Assembly: GCF_025465995.1 (NCBI RefSeq)
Contig: NZ_JANLNY010000017.1
Span: forward strand, 1 to 64,000
Origin: Pseudomonas sp. 5P_3.1_Bac2
GTDB lineage: Bacteria > Pseudomonadota > Gammaproteobacteria > Pseudomonadales > Pseudomonadaceae
Length of the DNA stretch: 64,000 bases
Reading direction: 5' to 3'
Both the position numbers and the translations under genes were made by a program. Of the stretch, positions 40,867-51,494 are shown piece by piece (the first letter of the stretch is position 1; every line of letters starts with the position of its first letter). The notes beneath the pieces were generated by a model that was not told the origin of the DNA, did no database searches, and was given only the letters and a program-made list of their open reading frames with translations.

Positions 40867-41318
40867 AGGATCAAGTCACGTAGTTCGTCGGACAAAGCCC
40901 CTGGTTGCTTGATCGCTGCCAAATCGGCATCGGCCACTGCATTCCAAGCATCTTCATCCCACAGTTGAAATTTATTGAGCTGACCGACCAACATCGCACG
41001 CTTGTCCAGCTTGGCGTACTCACGCAGGCGCGGCGGCACCAGGAAACGTCCGCTGGCATCCAGCTCAAGATCCACAGCATTGCCAATCAACAGGCGCTGC
41101 AAGCGGCGGTTTTCTTCACGGAAAGAGGCGAGTTCGCGGAGCTTGGCTTCAATCAGCTCCCACTCAGACAAGGGATAAACACACAGGCAAGGGTCTATGG
41201 CATCAATCGTAACGATGAGCTGGCCAGCACAACGCGAGACGAGCTCATCCCGATACCTACTAGGCATCGCGAGCCGCCCTTTGGCGTCGAGACTGATGGC
41301 GTTAGCTCCGCGAAACAC
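40863..41318 (-). CDS. mraZ: Transcriptional regulator MraZ
   Basis: 151 residues, standard for MraZ. Two AbrB-like repeats (about 5-50 and 75-125), each with the family signature: [17 protein letters not shown] and [17 protein letters not shown]. MraZ binds repeats upstream of its own gene and represses the dcw operon in E. coli. Start is GTG with GGGGA 9 bases upstream; the in-frame sequence further up lacks homology. First gene of the cluster. Confidence 0.96.
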   Translation of the reverse strand: MFRGANAISLDAKGRLAMPSRYRDELVSRCAGQLIVTIDAIDPCLCVYPLSEWELIEAKLRELASFREENRRLQRLLIGNAVDLELDASGRFLVPPRLREYAKLDKRAMLVGQLNKFQLWDEDAWNAVADADLAAIKQPGALSDELRDLIL

Positions 41319-41360
41319 GATCGCGTATCCCCTTTTTATTAGCTTTCCTTGCCCAAAAAC

Positions 41361-41385
41361 CCACTTTGCGCCACTTCTTACCACT
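41361..41385 (-). promoter_or_regulatory. Probable MraZ operator: three 10-bp-phased GTGG repeats
   Basis: On the minus strand GTGG recurs three times with exact 10-base spacing (GTGGTAAGAA, GTGGCGCAAA, GTGGG), between the mra promoter and the mraZ start. The MraZ site in E. coli is a set of TGGGN repeats with 5-base spacers, which has the same period. Position at about +1 to +25 suits autorepression. Confidence 0.65.
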
Positions 41386-41392
41386 CGCGCAC

Positions 41393-41422
41393 ACTATAGG
41401 AACGCACACACCCCACCGTCAA
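41393..41422 (-). promoter_or_regulatory. Promoter of the dcw cluster (Pmra)
   Basis: TTGACG, 18 bases, TATAGT on the minus strand, about 75 bases before the mraZ start, immediately upstream of the phased repeats. The remaining 200 bases between this promoter and rnpB show no gene. Confidence 0.7.
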
Positions 41423-41629
41423 GGCGCGTACAGCAGGAAAAGTCCTTATAGAACGGCGATTTAGCTAACTTTGCGGGAGCAAAAGACAGAATGAACTTCA
41501 AGAAGGGAGAACAAAATCTAACCAGCGCAACAACATCACCACCAAACTTAAAGTGATTTGTTAAGAGTTGGTTTTTTTTGCTGTTTGCGAGATAAGCGAC
41601 AGATTGCAGGACATGCACAAGAAGGGAGG

Positions 41630-41988
41630 TGGAGAGCCGATCTATAAGCCGGGTTCTGTCGAGGACAGCCATTCCTCTACGATGTACATCACTGCACATC
41701 TTTAGCAACCTACCCGGTTCCAGCGCGGGCCACGCCAATGGAACCCTATTTGGTCTTGCTCCGAGTGGGGTTTACCTAGCCACGGACTGTTGCCAGCCGT
41801 GCGGTGCGCTCTTACCGCACCTTTTCACCCTTACCGGCACCGAAGCGCTTAGGCGGTTATTTTCTGTGGCACTTTCCGTAGGCTCACGCCCCCCAGGCAT
41901 TACCTGGCACTCCGCCCTATGGAGCCCGGACTTTCCTCCCCCACATTTAGCAGAACTAAATATGGCAGCGACTGTCCGATCGACTCTC
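41630..41988 (-). ncRNA. rnpB: RNase P RNA, bacterial class A
   Basis: The catalytic RNA that matures tRNA 5' ends. On the minus strand the 5' part reads GAGAGTCGATCGGACAGTCGC, then GGGGGAGGAAAGTCCGGGCT (conserved P4 half), and the 3' part carries ACAGAACCCGGCTTATAGATC. The two ends pair to form P1 (GAGAGUCGAUC with GAUCGGCUCUC). The loop sequence GGTAAGGGTGAAAAGGTGCGGTAAGAG is also characteristic. About 360 bases, as in other gammaproteobacteria. Exact ends are estimated from P1. Confidence 0.96.
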
Positions 41989-41996
41989 CGCCGCCA

Positions 41997-42025
41997 AGGG
42001 TAACGGCTACGCCCTTATAGAACAA
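41997..42025 (-). promoter_or_regulatory. Candidate rnpB promoter
   Basis: TTGTTC, 17 bases, TACCCT on the minus strand; the -10 element ends 8 bases before the predicted RNA 5' end. It sits just after the rsmI stop codon. The -10 hexamer is a weak match. Confidence 0.45.
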
Positions 42026-42028
42026 GGA

Positions 42029-42901
42029 CTAAACCTCCTTTTGCCGCTCCAGCGCCGCCTGATACAACAGGTTCTTACGCACTCCGGTGATCTCCGCCGC
42101 CAGCGCCGCCGCACGCTTGAGCGGCAATTCCGCGAGTAACAGATCCAGCACCCGCAGCGCCTCAGCACTGATTGCCTCATCGCCTTCCGGCGCCTGCCAA
42201 CCCGCCACCAACACCACGCACTCACCGCGCTGCTGGTTGCTATCGGCGCCGACCCAAGCCGCCAATTCAGCTAGCGGCAAGCCCTTGAGGGTCTCGAAGG
42301 TCTTGGTGATTTCCCGCGCGAGCAAGGCCGGGCGCTCAGCGCCGAAGACCGCCTGCATGTCCTGCAGGCACTCAAGGATACGGTGCGGCGCCTCATAGAA
42401 GATCAGCGTACGCGGCTCTTCCTTAACCTGCTCTAAACGGGCACGCCGGCCCACCGCCTTGGCCGGCAAAAAGCCTTCAAAGATAAACCGGTCAGACGGC
42501 AAACCGGCCGCCGACAGCGCCGCAATCAAGGCACTCGCCCCGGGCACCGGCACCACTCGCACTCCTGCCGCCCGCGCCTGACGTACCAAGTGGTAGCCCG
42601 GATCAGAGATCAGCGGCGTGCCGGCGTCAGAAATCAGCGCGACATCATCGCCCGCCAGCAGGCGTTCGATAAAGCGACTGCCCTGATCACGCTCGTTATG
42701 CTCATGACAGGCCGCCAACGGCGTGCCGATACCAAAGTGCTGCATCAGGCGCGCCGAATGCCGGGTGTCCTCGGCGGCAATCAAGGCTACGCTTCGTAGC
42801 ACATTGAGCGCCCGGGTCGAGATGTCATCGAGGTTGCCAATGGGCGTTGCAACCACATAAAGACTGCCATAAGGCGAATTCACAGCGGCAGGAGTGGTCA
42901 C
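42029..42901 (-). CDS. rsmI: 16S rRNA (cytidine1402-2'-O)-methyltransferase
   Basis: 290 residues of the tetrapyrrole methylase fold. It methylates the ribose of C1402, the same nucleotide modified on N4 by Rsm[20 protein letters not shown] is near the N-terminus, [13 protein letters not shown] near 80-92 and [19 protein letters not shown] near 110. The GTG start (VTTPAAVN) has AGAGGG 7 bases upstream; an ATG 11 codons earlier has none. Divergent from lpoA. Confidence 0.95.
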   Translation of the reverse strand: MTTPAAVNSPYGSLYVVATPIGNLDDISTRALNVLRSVALIAAEDTRHSARLMQHFGIGTPLAACHEHNERDQGSRFIERLLAGDDVALISDAGTPLISDPGYHLVRQARAAGVRVVPVPGASALIAALSAAGLPSDRFIFEGFLPAKAVGRRARLEQVKEEPRTLIFYEAPHRILECLQDMQAVFGAERPALLAREITKTFETLKGLPLAELAAWVGADSNQQRGECVVLVAGWQAPEGDEAISAEALRVLDLLLAELPLKRAAALAAEITGVRKNLLYQAALERQKEV

Positions 42902-43025
42902 TAAACAGCCCTCTTTAATCAACAAAGCGCCCATTGTAGCCGGATTAGCTGCGGCAACATCGCGTCACCGGGCGGCCTTGGGTACAATTCGTCTTTCAAT
43001 TTGATCAAGTATCAGGAACGCTTAC

Positions 43026-44837
43026 ATGATCGTCAGCCTGCGTCCACTGTCCATCGTCTGCCTTGCCGGGCTCATTGTCGCCTGCTCGAGCCAGCCCTCA
43101 TCGACCCTGGGCGAGCTGCCGCGCACGCCGCAAGCCAGCATCGAGCAACTGCTGCAACAAGCTGCCAATAGCCCGGCCGGCCAAGCGGCGGCATTACGCC
43201 TGTCCGCCACCGACCAGGCCTACAAGCAAAAGGATTTCGCCCGCGCCAGCGCCATCCTGCAGCAAGTGCCGCTGGCCGAGTTGCCCCCCGCGCAACAAGT
43301 ATTCGCCAGCACCTTGCAAGCCGAGCTGGCCATGGCCAACAACAAACCTAAAGCAGCCCTGCGCGCGCTCCAGCATCCAAGCCTGGAGCGCCTGGCCGAG
43401 CTGCCCGTTGAGCAACAACTGCGCACGCAACTGGTACGCGCCAAGGCACTGCAAGCCGACGGGCAAAACCTCGCGGCCGCTCGCGAGCGCATCTTCTTCG
43501 CGCCACTGCTGACCGGCACTGACGCCAGTGACAACCACAACCAAATCTGGGCCCTGATCTCCACCCTGCCTGCCAACGAGTTGCAGGCCAGCGGCGACAG
43601 CACCCTAGACGGCTGGCTCGGCCTCGCCCAAGCGGCGAAAACCCCAGGCAGCCTGGAGCAACAACAAAAAGCCATCGACAACTGGCAGGCACAGAACCCA
43701 CAGCACCCAGCCGCCCTCGAACTGCCGCTGGCGCTGCAGGATCTGAAAAAGCTCTCCAGTGCCCCCCTGACCCAGATCGCCCTGCTGCTACCAGAGGAAG
43801 GCCCACTGGCCAATGTCGCTCGCGCCCTGCGCGACGGCTTTATGGCTGCCTACTACCAAGCCAAACAAAATGGCGAGAACCCACCGAACATCCAGTTCTA
43901 CGACAGCTCACGCCTGGCCTCGCTGGATGACTTCTACGCCCAAGCGCAAAACGCCGGCGCGCAACTGGTGATCGGCCCGCTGGAAAAGAACCTGGTCAGC
44001 CAACTTAACAGCCGCCCACAACTACCTATTACCACCCTGGCTTTGAATTACAGTGAAACCGCCACCACCGGTCCGGCGCAGCTGTATCAGTTTGGCCTGG
44101 CCGCTGAAGACGAAGCCCGTGAAGTCGCGCGCCGTGCCTGGGCCGACGGCATGCGCCGCGCTGTAGCGCTGGTGCCGAACGGTGACTGGGGCGACCGCGT
44201 GCTAAATGCCTTCCGTCAGAGCTGGCAGGCTCAGGGCGGCACCTTGATTGCTGCCGAGCACGTCGACCAACCCGTGCAGTTGGCGCAGCAGATTGCTGAT
44301 CTGTTCCAGCTGCGCCAAAGCGAAGCCCGCGCCAAGCGCCTGCAAAACGCGCTTGGCAGCAATGTCGCAGCAGCACCCTCGCGGCGCCGCGATGTCGACT
44401 TTATCTTCCTCGCCGCCACCCCGCAGCAGGCCCAACAGATCAAGCCGACCCTGGCCTTCCAGTACGCTGGTGACGTACCGGTATACGCCACCTCGCATTT
44501 GTTCACCGGCGCCTACAACCAAGCCCAGTATCTGGACTTAAACGGCATTCGTTTCTGCGAAACCCCATGGCTGCTTAACAGCAGCGACCCACTGCGCCAG
44601 CAAGCCAGCACGCAGTGGCCGCAAGCTAACGGCAGCCTCGGACGCCTCTACGCCATGGGCGCCGATGCCTTCCAGCTGGCCCCACGCCTGCGCCAGCTGC
44701 AAAGTCTGCCCGATACCCGCCTGCACGGTCTGTCTGGCGAGCTGAGTCTGAATGCCAGCCAGCGCATTGAACGGCAACTGCCTTGGGCGGAGTTTCGCGA
44801 CGGCCAAGTGCAAAACCTGCCTGACAGCAGCCAGTAA
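43026..44837 (+). CDS. lpoA: Outer-membrane lipoprotein LpoA, PBP activator
   Basis: 603 residues. Signal peptide with lipobox GLIVAC (lipidated Cys at 20). The N-terminal half (about 35-240) is Ala/Gln-rich and helical, TPR-like; the C-terminal half (about 250-590) is a periplasmic-binding-protein fold (QIALLLPEEGPLANVARALRDGF onward). LpoA activates PBP1a from the outer membrane. AGGA lies 9 bases before the ATG. First gene of lpoA-yraN-diaA-dolP, the same order as in E. coli. Confidence 0.93.
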   Translation: MIVSLRPLSIVCLAGLIVACSSQPSSTLGELPRTPQASIEQLLQQAANSPAGQAAALRLSATDQAYKQKDFARASAILQQVPLAELPPAQQVFASTLQAELAMANNKPKAALRALQHPSLERLAELPVEQQLRTQLVRAKALQADGQNLAAARERIFFAPLLTGTDASDNHNQIWALISTLPANELQASGDSTLDGWLGLAQAAKTPGSLEQQQKAIDNWQAQNPQHPAALELPLALQDLKKLSSAPLTQIALLLPEEGPLANVARALRDGFMAAYYQAKQNGENPPNIQFYDSSRLASLDDFYAQAQNAGAQLVIGPLEKNLVSQLNSRPQLPITTLALNYSETATTGPAQLYQFGLAAEDEAREVARRAWADGMRRAVALVPNGDWGDRVLNAFRQSWQAQGGTLIAAEHVDQPVQLAQQIADLFQLRQSEARAKRLQNALGSNVAAAPSRRRDVDFIFLAATPQQAQQIKPTLAFQYAGDVPVYATSHLFTGAYNQAQYLDLNGIRFCETPWLLNSSDPLRQQASTQWPQANGSLGRLYAMGADAFQLAPRLRQLQSLPDTRLHGLSGELSLNASQRIERQLPWAEFRDGQVQNLPDSSQ

Positions 44838-45212
44838 TTGAAAGCAGCGCCCAGCGCCCAACAACGCGGCCAAGCTGCCGAGGCCCAAGCCCGGCAGCAT
44901 CTTGAGCAACACGGCCTGCGCTTGCTGGCGCACAACTGGCGCTGCCGCCTCGGCGAGCTTGATCTGGTCATGCTCGACGGCGATACAGTAGTATTTATCG
45001 AGGTTCGCTATCGGCGCCATAGCGCCTGGGGCGGCGCAGCGGCGAGCGTTGATGCTCGCAAACGTGAGAAACTCATCCACACCGCACAGCTGTTCCTGCA
45101 ACAAGAAGCGCATTGGGCCAAGCACCCATGCCGTTTTGATGTGATTGCCATAACCGCCGACAGCCAAGCCACCGCGCACCTGGACTGGATTCAAAACGCC
45201 TTTGACACCTAA
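44838..45212 (+). CDS. yraN: YraN family nuclease-fold protein (UPF0102)
   Basis: 124 residues. The restriction-endonuclease-like core has GELDLVMLDGDTVVFIEVRYR, with the usual E...D...E-V-R/K arrangement, so nuclease or Holliday-junction-type activity is suspected for the family but not established. RGQAAEAQARQHLEQHG opens the domain. Start is TTG directly after the lpoA stop (TAATTG); no ATG or GTG is available in frame before the conserved region, and the ribosome site is weak, implying coupling to lpoA. Confidence 0.88.
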   Translation: MKAAPSAQQRGQAAEAQARQHLEQHGLRLLAHNWRCRLGELDLVMLDGDTVVFIEVRYRRHSAWGGAAASVDARKREKLIHTAQLFLQQEAHWAKHPCRFDVIAITADSQATAHLDWIQNAFDT

Positions 45213-46366
<1,154 letters not shown>

Positions 46367-46381
46367 CAGCTGCCACTTAGG

Positions 46382-46419
46382 TAATAAAAAAGGCGATCCT
46401 CGGATCGCCTTTTTTATTA
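46382..46419. terminator. Bidirectional terminator between dolP and sspB
   Basis: An 18-bp inverted repeat: GGCGATCC / GGATCGCC core, loop TC, flanked by A6 and T6 tracts on either side so that it works on both strands. Confidence 0.93.
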
Positions 46420-46435
46420 CGCAGCTTGCTCGGTC

Positions 46436-46846
46436 TTACTTGACCACTTTCAGACTTGGCCGACCGCTAGGACGCGGCGGCTCAGTGTCCGGCGGCGTGT
46501 CTTCCAGCTCATCCAGGTGGTCCAATTCAGCCACTGCCGGCTCAGCCTCAAACACCATACCCTGGCCATTTTCCCGCGCGTACACCGCGAGTACGGCGGC
46601 AGCCGGGATATAGAGACTCTGCGGCACACCCGAGAAGCGACCTTCGAAGCTCACCGCTTCGTTATCCATATGCAGGTGACGCACGGCACTGGGGGAGACA
46701 TTCAGCACGATCTGGCCGTCGTTGGCGAAACCTGCGGGCACTTGCACACCTGGAAAGTCGGCGTTAACCAACAGGTGTGGCGTGCAGTCGTTATCCACAA
46801 TCCACTCATAAAGAGCGCGAACCAGATAAGGACGACTCGACTTCAT
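46436..46846 (-). CDS. sspB: ClpXP adaptor SspB
   Basis: 136 residues. It delivers ssrA-tagged proteins to ClpXP. The substrate-binding domain (1-110) opens SSRPYLVRALYEWIVDNDCTPHL and contains LNVSPSAVRHL and FSGVP; an acidic linker follows, and the C-terminal ClpX-binding tail is GRPSLKVVK. It lies 15 bases after sspA. Confidence 0.96.
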   Translation of the reverse strand: MKSSRPYLVRALYEWIVDNDCTPHLLVNADFPGVQVPAGFANDGQIVLNVSPSAVRHLHMDNEAVSFEGRFSGVPQSLYIPAAAVLAVYARENGQGMVFEAEPAVAELDHLDELEDTPPDTEPPRPSGRPSLKVVK

Positions 46847-46861
46847 TGCAATTTCCTCGCG

Positions 46862-47479
46862 TTAACGCATCTCACGTTCTACAGATGACAAACTGCTCCG
46901 GAACGCTTCCCGGGCAAATTGCCGCTCCATGTAATCCAGCAGGGGCTTGGCTTGTCTGGGCAACTCAATCCCCAGAATAGGCAAGCGCCACAGAATCGGC
47001 AGCAGGCAACAGTCTACTAGACTCAACTCCTCGCTGAGGAAGTAAGCCTTGTCTGCAAACAGCGGTGACACGCCGGTTAAACTTTCACGTAACTCTTTAC
47101 GCGCCAGGGCCTTAACGGGCTCCTTGATGCGCGCATCGAGAATCACATCAACCTTAGCGCACCAATCGCGTTGAATACGATGCATAAGCAGACGACTGTT
47201 CGCCCGGGCGACGGGATACACCGGCAGCAGAGGCGGATGCGGGTAACGCTCGTCCAGGTACTCCATGACGACCGTGGACTCATACAACGCCAGATCACGG
47301 TCGACCAAGGTCGGCAAACTGGCATAGGGATTGAGTTCTTGCAGCTTGGCGGGATAGTGCTGCTTATCGACACTGACGATTTCGGCGCTGACACTCTTCT
47401 CGGCGAGCACAATACGCACGCGATGAGAGTATTGGTCGGCGGGGTCGGAGTAGCAGGTCAACCTATTGGTCGTACCCAT
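46862..47479 (-). CDS. sspA: Stringent starvation protein A
   Basis: 205 residues with a glutathione S-transferase fold (N-terminal thioredoxin-like domain 1-85, helical domain 90-205) but no expected GST activity. SspA binds RNA polymerase and alters promoter choice under starvation; in P. aeruginosa it has been linked to virulence and alginate. [19 protein letters not shown] and [19 protein letters not shown] are typical. GAGGA precedes the ATG. Co-directional with sspB. Confidence 0.95.
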   Translation of the reverse strand: MGTTNRLTCYSDPADQYSHRVRIVLAEKSVSAEIVSVDKQHYPAKLQELNPYASLPTLVDRDLALYESTVVMEYLDERYPHPPLLPVYPVARANSRLLMHRIQRDWCAKVDVILDARIKEPVKALARKELRESLTGVSPLFADKAYFLSEELSLVDCCLLPILWRLPILGIELPRQAKPLLDYMERQFAREAFRSSLSSVEREMR

Positions 47480-47520
47480 GGGTTCCTCCTCGCTTATAAA
47501 GTTATGTACCGCACAAAGAA

Positions 47521-47544
47521 CTGCGCGCCCAAAAGGGCGCGCAG
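47521..47544 (-). terminator. Hairpin after the cytochrome bc1 operon
   Basis: Perfect 10-bp stem CTGCGCGCCC / GGGCGCGCAG with a 4-base loop; on the minus strand followed by TTCTTTG, a weak U-tract. It separates petC from sspA. Confidence 0.65.
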
Positions 47545-47567
47545 ATTAACAGCGAAGTGGCGCAGTC

Positions 47568-48347
47568 TTAGTGCACGTCCTTCCAGTATTCACGCTTAAG
47601 CAGATAAGCGAATACGAAGAAGAAAGCCAAGAACAGCAGCACGTAAGTGCCGATACGCTGGCTCTGCAGCTTGACCGGGTTGGCCGAGTAGGCCAGGAAG
47701 GTCACCAGGTTCTTCACCTTCTCATCGAACTCAGCTTCATTCAGCGTGCCAGTGTTCGGCTCGATGGTCAGCTGATCACAAGCTTCGTGAGTGATAGGCG
47801 CGCCGGTCAACGGGTCGAATTGTTTCTTACCGTCTTCAACTACCTGGACTTGCTTGCAACCGATGTACTGACGGCCTTGCAGGCCAACCAACACGTTCGG
47901 CATACCCACGTTCGGGAACACCTTGTTGTTGGCACCCAGCGGACGCGCAGGATCTTCATAGAAGGTGCGCAGGTAGGTGTACAGCCAATCGTTGCCACGT
48001 ACGCGAGCGACCAGAGTCAGGTCAGGTGGCGCAGCACCGAACCAAGTTTTGGCGTCTGCCGGGCGCATGCCGATCTTCATGTGATCGCCAATTTTCGAGC
48101 CGTTGAACACCAGGTTCTCCAGCATCACGTCATGGGGGATCCCCAAGTCGTCGGCAACCCGCTCAAAACGCTGGTACTGAGCCGAGTGGCAACCCATGCA
48201 ATAGTTGGCGAAGGTACGCGCACCATCTTGCAGAGCTGCTTTATCGGTCAAATCGATGTCTGCTTTATCCAGCTCATAGCCAACAGTGTTGGCCATGGCC
48301 AGAACCGGCATAGCAGCGATTACAAGTGCAGCAAATAGCTTTTTCAT
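47568..48347 (-). CDS. petC: Cytochrome c1 of the bc1 complex
   Basis: 259 residues. Signal peptide 1-19 (ending AMA), covalent haem motif CMGCH at 50-54, and a C-terminal membrane anchor (about 230-250, GTYVLLFLAFFFVFAYLL). It passes electrons from the Rieske protein to soluble or membrane cytochromes. Its ATG overlaps the petB stop by one base (TGATG); a 61-codon upstream in-frame extension is petB shadow sequence and lacks a signal peptide. Confidence 0.97.
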   Translation of the reverse strand: MKKLFAALVIAAMPVLAMANTVGYELDKADIDLTDKAALQDGARTFANYCMGCHSAQYQRFERVADDLGIPHDVMLENLVFNGSKIGDHMKIGMRPADAKTWFGAAPPDLTLVARVRGNDWLYTYLRTFYEDPARPLGANNKVFPNVGMPNVLVGLQGRQYIGCKQVQVVEDGKKQFDPLTGAPITHEACDQLTIEPNTGTLNEAEFDEKVKNLVTFLAYSANPVKLQSQRIGTYVLLFLAFFFVFAYLLKREYWKDVH

Positions 48348-49561
48348 CAGCCAGTCACCCTTTCCGGAACCGGTTTGGTCTTCTCGAGTTTGGTATAGAA
48401 CGGCATCAGCAGGAAGTATGCGAAGTACAGGACGGTGCACACCTGCGACAGCAACGTACGACCTGGAGTTGGCGCCAATACGCCCAGCACGCCCAGAATC
48501 ACGAAGGACACACAGAAAACCAGCAACCAAACTTTGCTCAGCCAGCCTTTGTAGCGCATCGACTTAACTGGACTACGGTCCAGCCAAGGCAGGACGAACA
48601 GCACAGCGATGGCCGCGCCCATGGCGATAACGCCCATCAGCTTGTCTGGAACAGCACGCAGAATCGCGTAGAACGGCGTGAAGTACCAAACCGGAGCGAT
48701 GTGCTCAGGAGTCTTGAACGGGTTCGCCGCTTCAAAGTTTGGCTTCTCGAGGAAATAACCACCCATTTCCGGGAAGAAGAAAATCACGAAGCAGAACACG
48801 AACAGGAACACCACTACGCCGACGATATCTTTCACGGTGTAGTAAGGGTGGAAAGGAATGCCGTCGAGCGGGATGCCGTTCTCGTCCTTCTTCTTCTTGA
48901 TGTCCACGCCATCGGGGTTGTTCGAACCGACTTCGTGCAGCGCCAGGATGTGCAGCACAACCAGGCCCAGAATCACGATCGGCAGAGCCACAACGTGCAA
49001 GGCGAAGAAGCGGTTCAGGGTAATGCCGGAGATCAGGTAGTCACCACGGATCCACTGAGTCAGGTCATCGCCGATCACCGGGATAGCACCGAACAGCGAG
49101 ATAATTACCTGAGCACCCCAGTACGACATCTGACCCCATGGCAGCAGGTAGCCCATGAAGGCTTCAGCCATCAGCATCAGATAAATCAGCATACCGAAGA
49201 TCCACACCAGCTCACGCGGCTTCTGGTAGGAGCCGTAGAGCAGACCGCGGAACATGTGCAGGTAAACCACGACGAAGAACGCCGAAGCGCCAGTGGAGTG
49301 CATCAGGCGCAGAATCCAGCCGTATTCGACGTCACGCATGATGTATTCGACCGAAGCAAATGCCTCTTCAGCCGAAGGGGTGTAGCTCATGGTCAGCCAA
49401 ACACCAGTGAGGATCTGGTTAACCAGAACCAGCAGTGCCAGGGAGCCAAAGAAGTAGAAGAAGTTGAAGTTCTTCGGGGCATAGTATTTGGACAGATGGT
49501 CTTCCCACATCTTGGTCGCGGGGAAACGTGCATCGACCCATTCCATGAATTTGCTCATCAT
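48347..49561 (-). CDS. petB: Cytochrome b of the bc1 complex
   Basis: 404 residues, eight or nine membrane segments. It carries haems bL and bH and the Qo and Qi quinone sites. RLMHSTGASAFFVVVYLHMFRGLLYGSY has haem-binding His, GYLLPWGQMSYWGA follows, and the Qo PEWY-type motif reads PVWY here (HIAPVWYFTPFYAILR), as in many gammaproteobacteria. Overlaps petA by 4 bases (ATGA). Confidence 0.98.
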   Translation of the reverse strand: MMSKFMEWVDARFPATKMWEDHLSKYYAPKNFNFFYFFGSLALLVLVNQILTGVWLTMSYTPSAEEAFASVEYIMRDVEYGWILRLMHSTGASAFFVVVYLHMFRGLLYGSYQKPRELVWIFGMLIYLMLMAEAFMGYLLPWGQMSYWGAQVIISLFGAIPVIGDDLTQWIRGDYLISGITLNRFFALHVVALPIVILGLVVLHILALHEVGSNNPDGVDIKKKKDENGIPLDGIPFHPYYTVKDIVGVVVFLFVFCFVIFFFPEMGGYFLEKPNFEAANPFKTPEHIAPVWYFTPFYAILRAVPDKLMGVIAMGAAIAVLFVLPWLDRSPVKSMRYKGWLSKVWLLVFCVSFVILGVLGVLAPTPGRTLLSQVCTVLYFAYFLLMPFYTKLEKTKPVPERVTG

Positions 49562-50151
49562 GCTTGCTCCTGATCCACACCGATGACGACTATGTCATCC
49601 GTCTCGTACGTGTGCGGCGGCACCGGCAGGTTCAGCGGTGCAGGCTGGGACTTGTACACACGACCCGCGAGGTCGTAGCGCGAACCATGGCAAGGGCAGA
49701 AATAACCGCCGACCCACTCAGCACCCAAATCAGCCGGGGCCACTTCAGGACGGAACGATGGCGAGCAACCCAAGTGGGTGCAGATACCGACCAGCAGCAA
49801 GACCTCTGGCTTGATCGAACGAGTCTTCGGATCCACATAAGCAGGTTGAACCGAGGATTTCGAATCGAAGTCTGCCAGTTTGCCTTCAATCTTCGTCAGA
49901 TTGCTGAGAATTTCCTCAGTACGGCGAACGATAAACACCGGTTGGCCTCGCCATTCAGCAACCATCTGCTGGCCTGGCTCAACCTTACTGACGTTCACCT
50001 TAACGGGTGCTCCGGCAGCTTTAGCCTTGGCGCTCGGGAACCAGGACCCTACGAACGGGACCGCGGCACCCACCGCTCCTGCAGCGCCCACCACAGAGGT
50101 GGCCGCTACCAGAAAGCGACGCCGGCCTGCATTCACGCCGTCATTGCTCAT
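49558..50151 (-). CDS. petA: Rieske iron-sulfur subunit of the bc1 complex
   Basis: 197 residues. An uncleaved twin-arginine signal-anchor (GRRRFLVAATS, then a hydrophobic stretch 15-36). The [2Fe-2S] site uses C124/H126 in CTHLGC and C152/H155 in CPCHGS, with C129 and C154 as the disulfide pair. First gene of petABC; GGGAGA is about 7 bases before the ATG. Confidence 0.98.
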   Translation of the reverse strand: MSNDGVNAGRRRFLVAATSVVGAAGAVGAAVPFVGSWFPSAKAKAAGAPVKVNVSKVEPGQQMVAEWRGQPVFIVRRTEEILSNLTKIEGKLADFDSKSSVQPAYVDPKTRSIKPEVLLLVGICTHLGCSPSFRPEVAPADLGAEWVGGYFCPCHGSRYDLAGRVYKSQPAPLNLPVPPHTYETDDIVVIGVDQEQA

Positions 50152-50350
50152 TCAGTCGTCTCCCATCAGCTTTATGGCCTGTTGGTCAGGCCTATACTAA
50201 GTAAAAATCGCTAGCTTAAAAAAATTTGCCAAATGGTAAAGAAAAGCCCCTGTACTGACAAGGAAATACCCTCATAAGTACGACGCAAGCCCTTACAAAT
50301 TGGGCGTTACAGACGTGCGGCATGATGCCGCATAAGAGTTTAGCAGCCAT

Positions 50351-50390
50351 AAAAAAAACCCAGCTCCGCAAAGGAGGCTGGGCTTTTTTG
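50351..50390 (-). terminator. Rho-independent terminator of rplM-rpsI
   Basis: On the minus strand a CCCAGC...GCTGGG stem, extended by TCC/GGA, followed by eight T. An A/T tract on the other side makes it usable in both directions. Confidence 0.9.
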
Positions 50391-50406
50391 GTAAGCAGGT
50401 AAGCGA

Positions 50407-50799
50407 TTAACGCTTGGAGTACTGCGGACGCTTACGCGCTTTACGCAGACCAACCTTCTTACGCTCAACTTCACGGGCGTCGCGAGTCACGAAGCCAGCT
50501 TTACGCAGCGCGCCGCGCAGGCTTTCATCGTAGCTCATCAGAGCACGAGTGATGCCGTGACGGATAGCGCCAGCTTGACCGCTCACACCGCCACCGATAA
50601 CGGTAACGTAGATGTCGAATTTCTCAACAGTCTCGGTCAGCTCCAGCGGCTGACGAACTACCATGCGGGCAGTTTCGCGACCGAAGAAGTTTTCCAGAGT
50701 GCGGTTGTTGATAGAGATATTGCCAGTGCCCGGACGCAGGAAAACGCGTGCGGTTGCAGTCTTGCGACGGCCAGTGCCGTAATTTTGAGTCGCCGACAT
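50407..50799 (-). CDS. rpsI: 30S ribosomal protein S9 (uS9)
   Basis: 130 residues, ending in the conserved basic tail [11 protein letters not shown] whose last residues reach the P-site t[21 protein letters not shown] opens the protein. 14 bases after rplM. Confidence 0.99.
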   Translation of the reverse strand: MSATQNYGTGRRKTATARVFLRPGTGNISINNRTLENFFGRETARMVVRQPLELTETVEKFDIYVTVIGGGVSGQAGAIRHGITRALMSYDESLRGALRKAGFVTRDAREVERKKVGLRKARKRPQYSKR

Positions 50800-50813
50800 A
50801 ATGAACTATTCCG

Positions 50814-51242
50814 TTAAATCTTCAGTTCTTGGGGCTGCTGAGCAGTATGAGGATGAGCAGCACCCGCATAGACTTTCAGCTTACGGTACATGTCGCGACC
50901 CAGCGGGTTCTTAGGCAGCATGCCTTTTACCGCGGTCTCGATCACGCGCTCAGGAGCTTTAGCGATCAGCTTTTCAAAGTTGATCGACTTAATGCCGCCC
51001 GGGAAACCAGAGTGGGAGTAGTACATTTTGTCAGTGGTCTTGGCACCAGTGACACGAATCTGCTCAGCATTGATCACAACGATGTAGTCACCGGTATCAA
51101 CGTGCGGAGTGTATTCAGGTTTGTGCTTGCCACGCAGACGGCTCGCGATTTCGGTAGCCAGACGACCCAGGGTCTGACCAGCAGCATCGACGACGTACCA
51201 GTCGCGCTTAACTGTTTCCGGTTTAGCAGTAAAAGTTTTCAT
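50814..51242 (-). CDS. rplM: 50S ribosomal protein L13 (uL13)
   Basis: 142 residues. [30 protein letters not shown] and the [11 protein letters not shown] end are diagnostic. It binds 23S rRNA early in assembly. First gene of rplM-rpsI, with a clear upstream promoter. Confidence 0.99.
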   Translation of the reverse strand: MKTFTAKPETVKRDWYVVDAAGQTLGRLATEIASRLRGKHKPEYTPHVDTGDYIVVINAEQIRVTGAKTTDKMYYSHSGFPGGIKSINFEKLIAKAPERVIETAVKGMLPKNPLGRDMYRKLKVYAGAAHPHTAQQPQELKI

Positions 51243-51284
51243 TCTTTATAGCCTCAGGGGCCGCCCTGATAAATAAGACGGCGG

Positions 51285-51313
51285 ATCTTACTGAATAGTG
51301 CTTACTTTGACAA
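51285..51313 (-). promoter_or_regulatory. Promoter of rplM-rpsI
   Basis: TTGTCA, 17 bases, TAAGAT on the minus strand, about 43 bases before the rplM start. Both elements are near the sigma70 consensus. Confidence 0.65.
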
Positions 51314-51494
51314 GGTCAAAGGCAGCCGAAAACAGGCGCTATCGGGGGCTCGGGTCAGCGCGACCGTATACGGCAAGATTCTTCGGCAGGCGGCGCATCA
51401 CTTCCACTGCAGAAAGAGGTGCGCAATTATCCAGATTGCGCAGAGAATAGCAACCCGATTGTTCCGTGCGTTTTCGCCTTCGTAGGAGTTTGTA

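Noticed and set aside
42933..42988. TACAAT boxes on both strands between rsmI and lpoA
   Set aside because: Both look like -10 hexamers, but neither has a matching -35 at 16-18 bases.
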